DNA of 17,352 bases from Lysobacteraceae bacterium. GTDB taxonomy: Bacteria > Pseudomonadota > Gammaproteobacteria > Xanthomonadales > Wenzhouxiangellaceae. The stretch covers positions 1 through 17,352 of the forward strand of contig JAIVHD010000051.1 of the NCBI GenBank assembly GCA_020201235.1, given 5' to 3'. A program made the position numbers and the translations under genes. Shown piece by piece: positions 8,037 through 15,322 of this stretch (the first letter of the stretch is position 1; every line of letters starts with the position of its first letter). Under the pieces are notes generated by a model. The model saw only the letters and a program-made list of their open reading frames with translations, had not been told where the DNA came from and did no database searches.

Positions 8037-8246
8037 GTGCTTTCCTGTAAGTCAGTTCAATCAGTGAGGGGCCAATCCTTACGTAAGCGCGTTACAAGAT
8101 CTGTACGCTTGCGAACGTTGAATTAAAAAACAACATGTTCGACGCCGCACAGTGCGAAATTTGAGCCTCGTGTAGCCTCTCGATCAGGTAATCGAAATCG
8201 AGCAGACCCGACACGATCGGCAAGCTCTCCTGGGTAAAGCAAGCAT
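8037..8246. promoter_or_regulatory. Divergent intergenic region with a candidate operator
   Basis: This 210-nt space separates leftward and rightward polysaccharide genes, so both promoters should lie here. It holds a perfect 10-bp palindrome CTTACGTAAG (8078-8087) that overlaps a second dyad, GTAA-GCGCG-TTAC (8083-8095). This pair could bind a dimeric regulator; the Crp/Fnr protein of the neighbouring operon is an obvious candidate but that is inference. No -35/-10 pair is clear. Confidence 0.4.
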
Positions 8247-8864
8247 GTGGGTGAAACGAATATGGGATTGATCGGTGGAAGTTTGGGAAATGCACTTCTC
8301 AGAGCGATTGCGCCGGCTCCGCGACAAGGCGATGGTGCATGCGAAACAGACCAGGACTTCAAGCTGGAGCGCTATTTCGGCCCGGACTTTCTGGCCAGCT
8401 TACGAGGAAAGACCATTCTGGATTTCGGTTGCGGCGATGGCCTCCAGGCGGTCACAATCGCCCAACAGGTGCCCGATTGCCAGGTCATCGGCGTCGATAT
8501 CCAGCCCCGCCTGCTCGACAAAGCCAGGGCTCGCGCCGCCCGCAGCGGCGTCTCCGCGCGCTGTGACTTTGTGGAGAGCACGCAACAGCGCGCCGATGTG
8601 GTCATCAGTATCGACGCCTTCGAACATTTCAGCGACCCTGCCGGCATCCTGGCGCATATGAACGAACTGCTGGTGCCCGATGGTGAGGTCGTGGTTTCTT
8701 TCGGTCCGACCTGGTTGCATCCATTTGGTGGCCACCTGTTCTCGGTCTTTCCCTGGGCTCACCTGGTGTTTACCGAAGCCGCGATGATCGGCTGGCGGGC
8801 CCGCTTCCGATCCGACGGCGCACGCTGCTTCTCGGAGGTCGAGGGCGGCCTCAACCAGATCTGA
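8247..8864 (+). CDS. Class I SAM-dependent methyltransferase, cut short by an in-frame TGA
   Basis: 205 residues from GTG 8247; an ATG at 8262 is an equally good start. The AdoMet-binding motif I is ILDFGCGDG (57-65), followed by the acidic strand IGVDIQP (81-87) and DVVISIDAFEHFSDP (117-131), as in small-molecule or glycan methyltransferases. Its substrate cannot be told; the setting suggests a sugar or lipid of the exopolysaccharide pathway. The TGA at 8862-8864 is followed by 61 further sense codons in the same frame that read like the normal C-terminal part of this family. The original gene therefore ended at 9050, where it overlaps the next gene. The AdoMet site would survive, but the terminal segment is lost unless the stop is read through. 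Confidence 0.85.
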   Translation: MGETNMGLIGGSLGNALLRAIAPAPRQGDGACETDQDFKLERYFGPDFLASLRGKTILDFGCGDGLQAVTIAQQVPDCQVIGVDIQPRLLDKARARAARSGVSARCDFVESTQQRADVVISIDAFEHFSDPAGILAHMNELLVPDGEVVVSFGPTWLHPFGGHLFSVFPWAHLVFTEAAMIGWRARFRSDGARCFSEVEGGLNQI

Positions 8865-9050
8865 ATCGCTGATTTCGAGCGGATGGTTGCAGACAGCCCG
8901 CTTGCCGTCGACTGGCTCGAGACCGTGCCGATTCGCAACCTGAAGTTTTTGCGCTGGAAACCCCTGCGAGAGTTCGGTTCCAGCATCGTGCGTTGTCGTC
9001 TGGTCCGTCGCTCAATCCAGCGCGAGAGCGCGCGTTTCCAGCCTGAGTGA
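8865..9050 (+). pseudogene. Severed C-terminal part of the methyltransferase gene
   Basis: This continues in frame after the TGA at 8862-8864. The 61 codons begin IADFERMVADSPLAV, include IRNLKFLRWKPLREFG and end at TGA 9048-9050. That ending overlaps the start of the Crp/Fnr gene (ATG 9050), the same tight coupling seen at the next junction. This argues that the frame was a real coding sequence until recently. Confidence 0.7.
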
Positions 9051-9796
9051 TGGCCACGGTTGCGCCCACTTCCCTGAGCGTCCTGGCGAGTCCAGCGTGC
9101 GTAGCTGCTCAAGAAAACCGATTGCTCGGAGGTCTTGCTGAAGAGAATCTAGCGCGTATTGTCGCGGTCTCGGAGTTTGCACGTTTTGAGGGTGATGTTC
9201 ATCTTGCCGGGTGTGGTGACAAACTCACGCGCGTCTATTTTCCGGTGAGCGGTTATGCCTCGCTGGTCGTAACCGACGCCACCAAATCACAAATGCAGAT
9301 TGGGTTGGTGGGATCGGAAGGTGTCTTCGGCTGGGAATCGTTCACCGGGCTAGATCAACTCCTGTTCGATGTGTATGTTCCGGAGACCTTGCGGGCGCTC
9401 AGTGTCGACGTCGGGGTGTTCAGAAGCGTACTCGCCGACAACGAGCACTGGATGATGATGCACCTGGAATACCTGTCGAGGCTGTTTAGCGTGGCTGCGC
9501 GCGGTGTCCTGTGCGCCCGTTTCCATACGCTGGAAGCGCGTTTGGCGCGTTTTCTGCTTGAGGTTGACGATCGCCATCCTGGAAAACCGATTCTATTGAC
9601 ACAAAGCACGCTGTCGCGCCTTCTTGGGGTTCGTCGCAGTGGTGTGACCAACGCCGCGACCCACCTGCAACTGCTTGGTCTGATCAACTATCGCCGAGGC
9701 CAGATCGTGATCGGGAATCGGCATGAACTGGAAACGGCTGCCTGCGATTGCTATCGCTACCGTATCGCGCACCGAAGCCGGCGACCTTCAACATGA
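9050..9796 (+). CDS. Crp/Fnr-family transcriptional regulator
   Basis: 248 residues from ATG 9050; a GTG directly before it (9047) is the alternative. The N-terminal half is a cyclic-nucleotide-binding type beta-roll (FPVSGYASLVV, then GLVGSEGVFGWES around 85-98). The C-terminal part is a winged helix-turn-helix, with LTQSTLSRLLGVRRSGVTNA as the helix-turn-helix and INYRRGQIVI as the wing. There is no Fnr-type cysteine cluster at the N-terminus, so iron-sulphur oxygen sensing is unlikely. The effector is unknown. Start and stop overlap both neighbours (TGATG at 9048-9052, ATGA at 9793-9796), so it is co-translated with a methyltransferase and an acetyltransferase and may control the polysaccharide genes around it. 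Confidence 0.92.
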   Translation: MATVAPTSLSVLASPACVAAQENRLLGGLAEENLARIVAVSEFARFEGDVHLAGCGDKLTRVYFPVSGYASLVVTDATKSQMQIGLVGSEGVFGWESFTGLDQLLFDVYVPETLRALSVDVGVFRSVLADNEHWMMMHLEYLSRLFSVAARGVLCARFHTLEARLARFLLEVDDRHPGKPILLTQSTLSRLLGVRRSGVTNAATHLQLLGLINYRRGQIVIGNRHELETAACDCYRYRIAHRSRRPST

Positions 9797-10986
9797 AGGT
9801 TGCCGATGCACCGTGCGCTATGGCACCTGTGCTCTTCGATGCCCCGACCGATGTTTCAACCTCGACCCCGGGCACCACAAATCTTGCAGTGAGCGTGCTG
9901 GACGATCTTGCATTGGTCTCCGGGATCGAGCCGGCCTGGCGAGAGCTGGCGTGTGTTGCTGAATCCTCGCTGCCATTCATGCAGCCCGAATGGATCAAGG
10001 CCTGGTGGACCGCATTCGGACGGCCCGGGCAACTCCGAATCGTGACGGTCTGGAACGGCGCGAGGCTGGTTGGTTTATTGCCGCTGATGCTGAGTCGGGA
10101 GAAACGATACGGCTTGTCGGTGCGCAGACTCGGTGCACTGGCGAACGATCACTCGCCTCGCGTCGATCTCTTGCTGGCGCCGGACGTTAAAGGGGTAATG
10201 GAAGCCATATGGCGTCATATTGTCGCAACCCGGCGAGAATGGGACATCTTCGAACTTCCGCGTCTGCTTTCGAAGTCACCGACACTCGAATGTTTGTCCG
10301 AGCAGGCAGATGCCGACGGCATCCGATTTGGCCTGTGGCAGGCCGAGGTTTCTCCCTTTATTGACCTGCGCACGAACTGGAACCGCTATCTGGCCGATCG
10401 TTCGAAAGGCTTCAGGCGGGATATCCGTCGCAAGCGTTGGCGGTTGAAGCATCTCGGACACTCTGCGCTAGAGATCGTGGCCGATCCATATGAGATGCCG
10501 GCTGCCCTGGAGGCTGCCTGCGCGATCGAGGCAGATGGCTGGAAAGGGCAGCGCGGCTCGGCCATGCAGTCAATCGCTAATGTCCTGCAGTTTTATAAAC
10601 AAATGGTCGAGGGGATGTCCAAGCGCGGCATGCTGCGCTTGCATTTCCTGACTCTGGACGGTGAGCGCATTGCGTTTGATCTGTCGATCGAAGTCGGCAA
10701 GAGCATCTATTCCCTGAAGTCCGGTTTTAGGGATGCACAGGCAGCAGCCTCACCCGGACTGATGCTGCTGTACCTGATTGTTCAGCACTACATGGCTCAT
10801 GGCAAGCAGGAGATCGATCTGCTGGGTGAAGAGGATCACTTCAAGCGACACTGGACCCGCACCGCGCGCTCACATCATTGGTTCATCAGTTGTTCCGGTT
10901 CGCTCCGGGGGCGCATCATCCGTCTGATCAAGTTTGGAATCGTGCCGGGGTTGAAGAAGATTCGCGCCCGCCTTACTTCTACTTGA
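9793..10986 (+). CDS. CelD/BcsL-type GNAT acetyltransferase
   Basis: 397 residues from ATG 9793, which overlaps the preceding stop as ATGA; an in-frame TTG at 9748 would add 15 residues but is less likely. Two halves of an acyl-CoA transferase fold are apparent: FMQPEWIKAWWTAFG and VGLLPLM in the first, and the long basic stretch DRSKGFRRDIRRKRWRLK, then FLTLDGERIAFDLSI and a final SLKSGFRDAQAAASPG-LMLLYLI block in the second. These are typical of CelD/BcsL (GNAT_6) proteins of cellulose and exopolysaccharide loci. Presumed role: acylating a sugar or lipid-linked intermediate in the cytoplasm. No signal peptide or membrane helix. It is the last gene of the rightward operon. Confidence 0.88.
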   Translation: MKVADAPCAMAPVLFDAPTDVSTSTPGTTNLAVSVLDDLALVSGIEPAWRELACVAESSLPFMQPEWIKAWWTAFGRPGQLRIVTVWNGARLVGLLPLMLSREKRYGLSVRRLGALANDHSPRVDLLLAPDVKGVMEAIWRHIVATRREWDIFELPRLLSKSPTLECLSEQADADGIRFGLWQAEVSPFIDLRTNWNRYLADRSKGFRRDIRRKRWRLKHLGHSALEIVADPYEMPAALEAACAIEADGWKGQRGSAMQSIANVLQFYKQMVEGMSKRGMLRLHFLTLDGERIAFDLSIEVGKSIYSLKSGFRDAQAAASPGLMLLYLIVQHYMAHGKQEIDLLGEEDHFKRHWTRTARSHHWFISCSGSLRGRIIRLIKFGIVPGLKKIRARLTST

Positions 10987-10995
10987 TTACGGAGT

Positions 10996-11133
10996 TCACT
11001 CAGCCATTCCGAGACACAAAACCCTGGAACCACAGATTACACAGATTCACGCAGATTATTGTCTTTGTTGGAATTAACCGTTTTACAGCGACCCACCAAT
11101 AATCTGCGCGAATCTGAGTAATCTGCGGTTGCT
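10996..11133. repeat. Dispersed CGCAGATT hairpin repeat, copy 2
   Basis: This is homologous to 101-216: the same TCACTCAGCC opening (10996-11005), the same AAAACCC/TGGAACC lead-in, then a left arm of CAGATT repeats (11029-11058) and a right arm of AATCTG repeats (11099-11128) with a diverged loop. It begins 9 nt after the acetyltransferase stop, so both copies sit directly behind a gene end. Confidence 0.8.
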
Positions 11134-11149
11134 TTTCCAAATCGCTGAC

Positions 11150-11266
11150 ATACGTACCATCAGGTACTTCTATACCTTAGTGCGGTAGCGTACCGACAGC
11201 AGAACTGCTTGGCGTTAATTTTGCCGTCAATTCAACCACTATGCTGCCGCTTGAGGGTGCCTAATT
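11150..11266 (+). promoter_or_regulatory. Upstream region of the repeat protein with two small dyads
   Basis: Two short inverted repeats occur close together: GTACC-ATCA-GGTAC (11154-11167) and CGGTA-GCG-TACCG (11183-11195). They share a GGTA core and could be operators or simple hairpins. No convincing -35/-10 pair was found. GAGGG at about 11253 is the likely ribosome binding site for ATG 11267. Confidence 0.3.
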
Positions 11267-12271
11267 ATGAAGCTAATGATGCAAAGAAAGCGTTCAATGA
11301 ACCGCGCGATCGAGGTTCTTGTGCAGATCATATGCGCACTGGGCTGGTCAGGGCTGTTGCCGGTCACGCTAGAAGTCGGCGTAGAAACGCACAATCAGGA
11401 TTTTGTCGCAACAAGCGCTCCGGTCGAGCTGACCGAGGCGATGACCTTGCTGCCGCATCCGGGCAATGACCACAAGGTACCACTGACCTGGCGGGTGGTG
11501 AGCGAACGGTCGCAAATACTGGCACAAACGCGCGGGAGTTCTGCAACGTTTGAATGGAGGCAGGACTTTTACGGGCCGGGCATGGACCTTGCCGTGGCCG
11601 CTTCTGTGATTTATCAAAACGAGCTGGTGGTCGCGGGTGATTTCAAGACCGCCGGCGCGCAGGTGGTTAATCACATTGCCCGCTGGAACGGCAGCGAATG
11701 GTCGGCGCTGGCCGGGCCCTCGGGGGTCGGTGTAGACAGCTCGGTGTTTGCCTTGACCGTCCATGATGGTGATTTGATCGCCGGTGGAGAATTTGCTACG
11801 GCTGGCGGTTTGGCGGTCAACGGCATTGCCCGTTGGGACGGCAGCGCGTGGTCGGCGCTGACGGGCCCTTCGGGAACGGGCGTGGACAATACGGTCTGGG
11901 CTTTGACAGTGCATGGCGGCGACCTGATCGCCGGCGGTCAATTTATCTCGGCAGGCGGCCTGACTGTCAACCGCATTGCCCGCTGGGATGGCAACGCGTG
12001 GTCGGCGCTGGAAGGCCCTTCCGGGGTGGGAACGGACAGCGGGGTCTTTGCCCTGACGGTCCATGACGGGAATTTGATTGCCGCCGGACAGTTCATCGCC
12101 GCCGGCGGGCTGACGGCCAACCACATTGCGCGCTGGGACGGTGCTGCCTGGTCGGTGCTGGCAGGCCCGGCGGGTACGGGCGTGGACGAAACGGTCTTTG
12201 CCCTTACGATCGCTGGCGAACTCTACGGGGACCGGTGCAAACGGGTCGGTCTTTGCCCTGACCATCCATGA
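11267..12271 (+). CDS. Secreted 50-residue-repeat protein, 5' part of a frameshifted gene
   Basis: 334 residues from ATG 11267. A basic N-terminus and a hydrophobic stretch (about 14-34) may serve as an export signal, although it is not a textbook one. After a non-repetitive segment of about 100 residues come repeats of the form IARWDGSAWSALTGPSGTG, then V-D-x-x-V-[FW]-A-L-T-V-H and D-L-I-A-G-G-x-F-x-x-A-G-G. Each is exactly 50 residues. The pattern resembles blades of Kelch-like or other beta-propeller proteins. After FALTI at about 12210 the frame changes and the last 20 residues are out of frame. The rest of the protein continues in another frame to 13556. Role unknown; probably a cell-surface or secreted protein. 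Confidence 0.8.
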   Translation: MKLMMQRKRSMNRAIEVLVQIICALGWSGLLPVTLEVGVETHNQDFVATSAPVELTEAMTLLPHPGNDHKVPLTWRVVSERSQILAQTRGSSATFEWRQDFYGPGMDLAVAASVIYQNELVVAGDFKTAGAQVVNHIARWNGSEWSALAGPSGVGVDSSVFALTVHDGDLIAGGEFATAGGLAVNGIARWDGSAWSALTGPSGTGVDNTVWALTVHGGDLIAGGQFISAGGLTVNRIARWDGNAWSALEGPSGVGTDSGVFALTVHDGNLIAAGQFIAAGGLTANHIARWDGAAWSVLAGPAGTGVDETVFALTIAGELYGDRCKRVGLCPDHP

Positions 12272-13250
12272 AGGCGACCTGATCGCCGGCGGCAATTTCA
12301 CCACGGTTGGCAGCGTGATCGTCAACCATGTTGCCCGCTGGGACGGCCGCGAGTGGTCGGCACTGACAGGCCCTACGGGCGCCGGCGTCGACAGCGGGGT
12401 GTTTGCTCTGACCGTGCATGAAGGTGACCTGATTGCGGGCGGCGGATTTGCCACCGCCGGCGGGGTGCCCGTCGCCAATATCGCCCGTTGGGACGGCAGC
12501 ACCTGGTCGGCGCTGTCGGGGCCTTCAGGAACAGGAATGGACAGTGCAGTCTTTGCCCTGACGGTGCATGACGGCAACTTGATCGCGGCTGGCGCATTCC
12601 TTACAGCCGGCGGCGTGACGGTCAATCGTATCGCCCGCTGGAACGGCAGTGCCTGGTCGACACTGGCCGGTCCCTCGGGGGTGGGTATGAACAACGGGGT
12701 GTTTGCCCTGACGGTGCACAATACGAACCTGATCGCCGGCGGAACATTCACCACCGCCGGCGGCGTGGTGGTCAACCGTATAGCGCGCTGGGACGGCAGC
12801 GCCTGGTCGGCACTGGCGGGTCCTGCGGGCACGGGCGTGGATGACGACATATTGGCCCTGACGGTCTATGACGGTGACCTGGTTGCCGGCGGCTATTTCA
12901 GCGTGGCCGGCGGGCTGACGGTGAACCGGATTGCGCGCTGGAACGACAACGCCTGGTCGGCGTTGACGGGTCCTTCGGGTACCGGCGTGGACAACTCGGT
13001 CTGGGCTTTGGCCATCCATGAAGGTGACCTGATCGTCGGCGGCGAATTCGTCATGGCCGGTGGTGTGGTGGTCAATCGAATTGCGCGCTGGGACAACAGC
13101 GCCTGGACGGCGCTGCCTGGCCCTTCCGCGACAGGCGTGGACGGGGCGGTCTTTGCGTTGACCGTGCTTAACGGGGAACGGATTGCTGGCGGTGCTTTCA
13201 CCACCGCCGGCGGAATTCCCAGTTGGCGGGTCGGTCGCTATCGCAGCGCC
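11595..13250 (+). repeat. Array of 150-nt coding repeats
   Basis: The codon block CG[CT]TGG (the R-W of IARW) recurs at 11681, 11831, 11981, 12131, then 12336, 12486, 12636, 12786, 12936 and 13086, with a degenerate last unit at 13236. Every spacing is 150 nt except 12131-12336, which is 205. The exact period with moderate divergence indicates tandem amplification of one 50-codon unit under protein-level constraint. Confidence 0.95.
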
Positions 13251-13556
13251 GGACATACCGTCGGCGGCATGGTCAACGGATTGAAGCTTCCGGGTCTGGT
13301 GCTCGAACTCAATAACGGCTCGATGTTGCTGTTTGATCAGGATGGCAGCTATACCTTTGCCGCAGGTCTGGCAGATGGTGCGAATTACAGCGTCACAGCA
13401 CCCCGGTTGCCCGATAACCACGACTGCAGCATTGCCAATGCCACGGGCACCATTGCCGGTGCCGATGTAACCAATGTGAATGTAAGCTGCACGAGCGATA
13501 TCGTATTTGCAGATGGTTTCGAGATCCTGGAAGAATCGCCGATGGTTCTGAATTGA
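12211..13556 (+). pseudogene. 3' part of the repeat protein with C-terminal DGFE signature
   Basis: The frame carrying this part is open from 12126, but homology begins at about 12211 with LANSTGTGANGSVFALTIHEGD, so no genuine start codon belongs to it. It has six more IARW-type 50-residue repeats, then a terminal domain (GGMVNGLKLPGLVLELNNG through DVTNVNVSC) of the kind found at the end of secreted gammaproteobacterial proteins, and DIVFADGFE near the C-terminus. Joining it to the frame starting at 11267 would need about 95 missing nucleotides between 12210 and 12211. With those restored, the protein would be roughly 790 residues with about eleven repeats. Confidence 0.8.
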
Positions 13557-13698
13557 TTTAAAAAAAGTGTGTCATCGCACAGACCCGGCGACGACATCGA
13601 TCAATACTTAGTCTCCCTGGTTGCCGACGGACCTCGATTGGTCGGCAGCAGGGCGTCGGGTGACAATTCCGTCTCGCCGAAAAATTTGGAGAACATTT

Positions 13699-14727
13699 AT
13701 GAATACCCTTAGCTCCTTGAAATATTCAGCCGTACTGTTGCCAGTCCTGGCATTGGGCATGCCTATTGCCGATGCCCAAACTGGCAATCCTGGCAATCAA
13801 AGCGCTGAGCAGCGCACCATGGCTTCAGACAAGTCGAAAGCTCTCAGCACTACCCAACGCGGTTATCTCGATGCCATGCCTGCACGTGGTTTTCACTCAG
13901 ACAATCTGGTCGGTAAGGAAGTAACCAACCGACGTAACAACGAGACTGTTGGTGAAGTCAGCAACCTCGTCTTAGATGAAGATGGCCAGGTGGTCGCAGT
14001 AATTCTCAGTATCGGCGGGCTACTTGGAATGGGTGAGCGCGACGTCGCGATCGAGTGGGATCAGATCAATCGACGTATTGAAGGAGATGAAGTCAAGTTG
14101 TCGGTAGACCTGACCGAAGAAAGCCTGGACGACGCGCCGAAGTACAAAAGCGAACGGTCCACTCGATCCACAGCCATGATCGGTTCGGAGCGCGACGATA
14201 CGCGTTCGGACAAATCAGCTGATCAGCGTACCAATAAGCCTGACACGCAGTTTGCCACCCAGACTGCTACCCAGACTCCGACTAAGGCTACTAATCAGAC
14301 TGCCACCCATGCTGCTGCCAAGCCCTCTAACCGGACTGCAGCGCAGCCTGCTGCCAAGTCTTCTAACCAGACTGCCAACACAGGCGAAGCCGCTGGAGGC
14401 AAGTCTGAGTACGTGAAAACCTTGCCGACCCAAGGCTTCCATTCAGACAGCATGGTCGGCAAAGAAGTAAAAAGCCGCCAAAGCGACGAGTCCATTGGCG
14501 AAATCAGCAACCTTGTTCTGGATAACAATGGGCAGGTAGTTGCAGCGATTATTAGTGTCGGTGGTCGGATGGGAATTGGCGAACATGATGTCGCAATCGC
14601 GTTTGACCAGATCGAACGACGTGTAGAAGGTGAGGAAACAACTCTGTGGGTCAACCTGACCGAACAGAGCTTGCAGGATGCACCACAATACTCAAGTGAC
14701 CCAAAGACCGCTGTACGTAATCGGTAA
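13699..14727 (+). CDS. Periplasmic protein with two PRC-barrel domains
   Basis: 342 residues; ATG 13699 with GGAGAA five bases upstream. A clear signal peptide ends near PIADA-Q (residue 26). Two PRC-barrel-like domains follow, at about 58-150 and 240-335. Each starts GFHSD-x-[LM]-VGKEV, then [GE]-x-[IV]-[SG]-[NE]-V-V-L-D-type strands and G-[MI]-G-E-[RH]-DVAI. They are joined by a low-complexity linker of about 80 residues rich in Thr, Gln, Ala and Lys with repeated NQTA/TQTA units. PRC barrels act as small protein- or RNA-binding modules; exported ones occur beside stress genes. The two domains look like an internal duplication. A strong terminator follows, so it is a one-gene transcript unless linked to something upstream. 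Confidence 0.88.
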   Translation: MNTLSSLKYSAVLLPVLALGMPIADAQTGNPGNQSAEQRTMASDKSKALSTTQRGYLDAMPARGFHSDNLVGKEVTNRRNNETVGEVSNLVLDEDGQVVAVILSIGGLLGMGERDVAIEWDQINRRIEGDEVKLSVDLTEESLDDAPKYKSERSTRSTAMIGSERDDTRSDKSADQRTNKPDTQFATQTATQTPTKATNQTATHAAAKPSNRTAAQPAAKSSNQTANTGEAAGGKSEYVKTLPTQGFHSDSMVGKEVKSRQSDESIGEISNLVLDNNGQVVAAIISVGGRMGIGEHDVAIAFDQIERRVEGEETTLWVNLTEQSLQDAPQYSSDPKTAVRNR

Positions 14728-14764
14728 CTTTTAACGACCTGGTTATTTCAGGCTGTAGGAATTT

Positions 14765-14797
14765 CCGCCGCTGGAAACAGCGGCGGTTTTTTTATTT
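14765..14797 (+). terminator. Rho-independent terminator with GAAA loop
   Basis: A perfect 9-bp stem, CCGCCGCTG (14765-14773) and CAGCGGCGG (14778-14786), with a GAAA tetraloop, followed by seven T. It lies 37 nt beyond the stop of the double PRC-barrel gene. Confidence 0.95.
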
Positions 14798-14798
14798 A

Positions 14799-14901
14799 AA
14801 CCCACCTTATTCACCACCCTGCCTACTGCGGAGCCGCCAGGTTCCGCGCCCAGGGCGTTTCGCTCGGTCTCGCATCCTCACGGTGGTGAATAAGGTGGGT
14901 T
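14799..14901. repeat. Palindromic MITE-like element, copy 1 (short form)
   Basis: 103 bp bounded by a perfect 20-bp inverted repeat: AACCCACCTTATTCACCACC at 14799-14818 and its complement at 14882-14901. The interior (GCCTACTGCG, then GGCGTTTCGCTCGGTCTCGC) matches the first half of the longer copies at 15715, 16714 and 16877. It therefore looks like an internally deleted member. No coding capacity. Confidence 0.9.
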
Positions 14902-14933
14902 AAAGCGTAGCTCAAGTCGCAAGGCCGACGCCT

Positions 14934-15194
14934 TTACCGACCCGGCCCGGTCGAATCCATCAGCGGCTTGAGATAGCGCAGTGTCATGAACGTCGTGATG
15001 CTAATGAGGATTGCGATCTCGAAGCGATGTGAGGCAACCGAGAGGCCGATCGCACCCGTAGCCCAAAGGCTTGCCGCTGTGGCGGTACCCTCCACGTTGC
15101 CGCCGCTTTTGAGGATCGCCCCGCCACCGATGAATCCAATCCCCGTGATCAACCCCTGCATGATCCGGGCGTGTGCATCTGCCGATAAGAATAC
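14934..15194 (-). pseudogene. C-terminal fragment of an MgtC/SapB-family membrane protein
   Basis: The frame reads LSADAHARIMQGLITGIGFIG, then GGAILK, TAASLWATGAIGLSVA and a last hydrophobic stretch. This is the conserved second half of the MgtC transmembrane domain. The normal first half, roughly 80 residues with GLRTH-type motifs, is absent: upstream the frame carries unrelated residues and meets a TGA at 15234-15236. The first internal ATG is at 15161. MgtC-type proteins are linked to magnesium limitation and acid stress, but this remnant cannot form the whole domain. The csbD gene starting at 15323 lies where its 5' end should be. Confidence 0.75.
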
Positions 15195-15322
15195 CCTCCT
15201 TCTGTTGCGCAGCGCACAGAAATAAAATCGAAATCAGACGATCCTGTTAGCCTCAACCTGCCTCAAGCCAGAACGGCTATGGAAGCAGGACCGGTACCCA
15301 ATCATCATCAGGAGATCAAATC

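Noticed and set aside
8092..8295. Minus-strand small open frame overlapping the methyltransferase start
   Set aside because: It overlaps the divergent promoter region and the coding start of a supported gene, and I recognise no family in it.
8862..8864. TGA read as selenocysteine in the methyltransferase
   Set aside because: The family has no selenocysteine at this place, the codon lies in a C-terminal region away from the active site, and I saw no SECIS-like hairpin directly after it.
9748..9792. TTG start for the acetyltransferase
   Set aside because: The ATG at 9793 overlaps the upstream stop as ATGA, the usual coupling in this operon. The extra residues have no family support.
11369..12850. 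493-codon open frame on the minus strand across the repeat protein
   Set aside because: It repeats with the same 150-nt period as the sense gene and is rich in Pro, Arg and Ala, as expected for the antisense of a GC-rich repetitive gene.
11681..13250. Regularly spaced repeats as a possible CRISPR array
   Set aside because: The period is 150 nt, the units are homologous along their whole length and they encode protein. There are no unique spacers between constant repeats.
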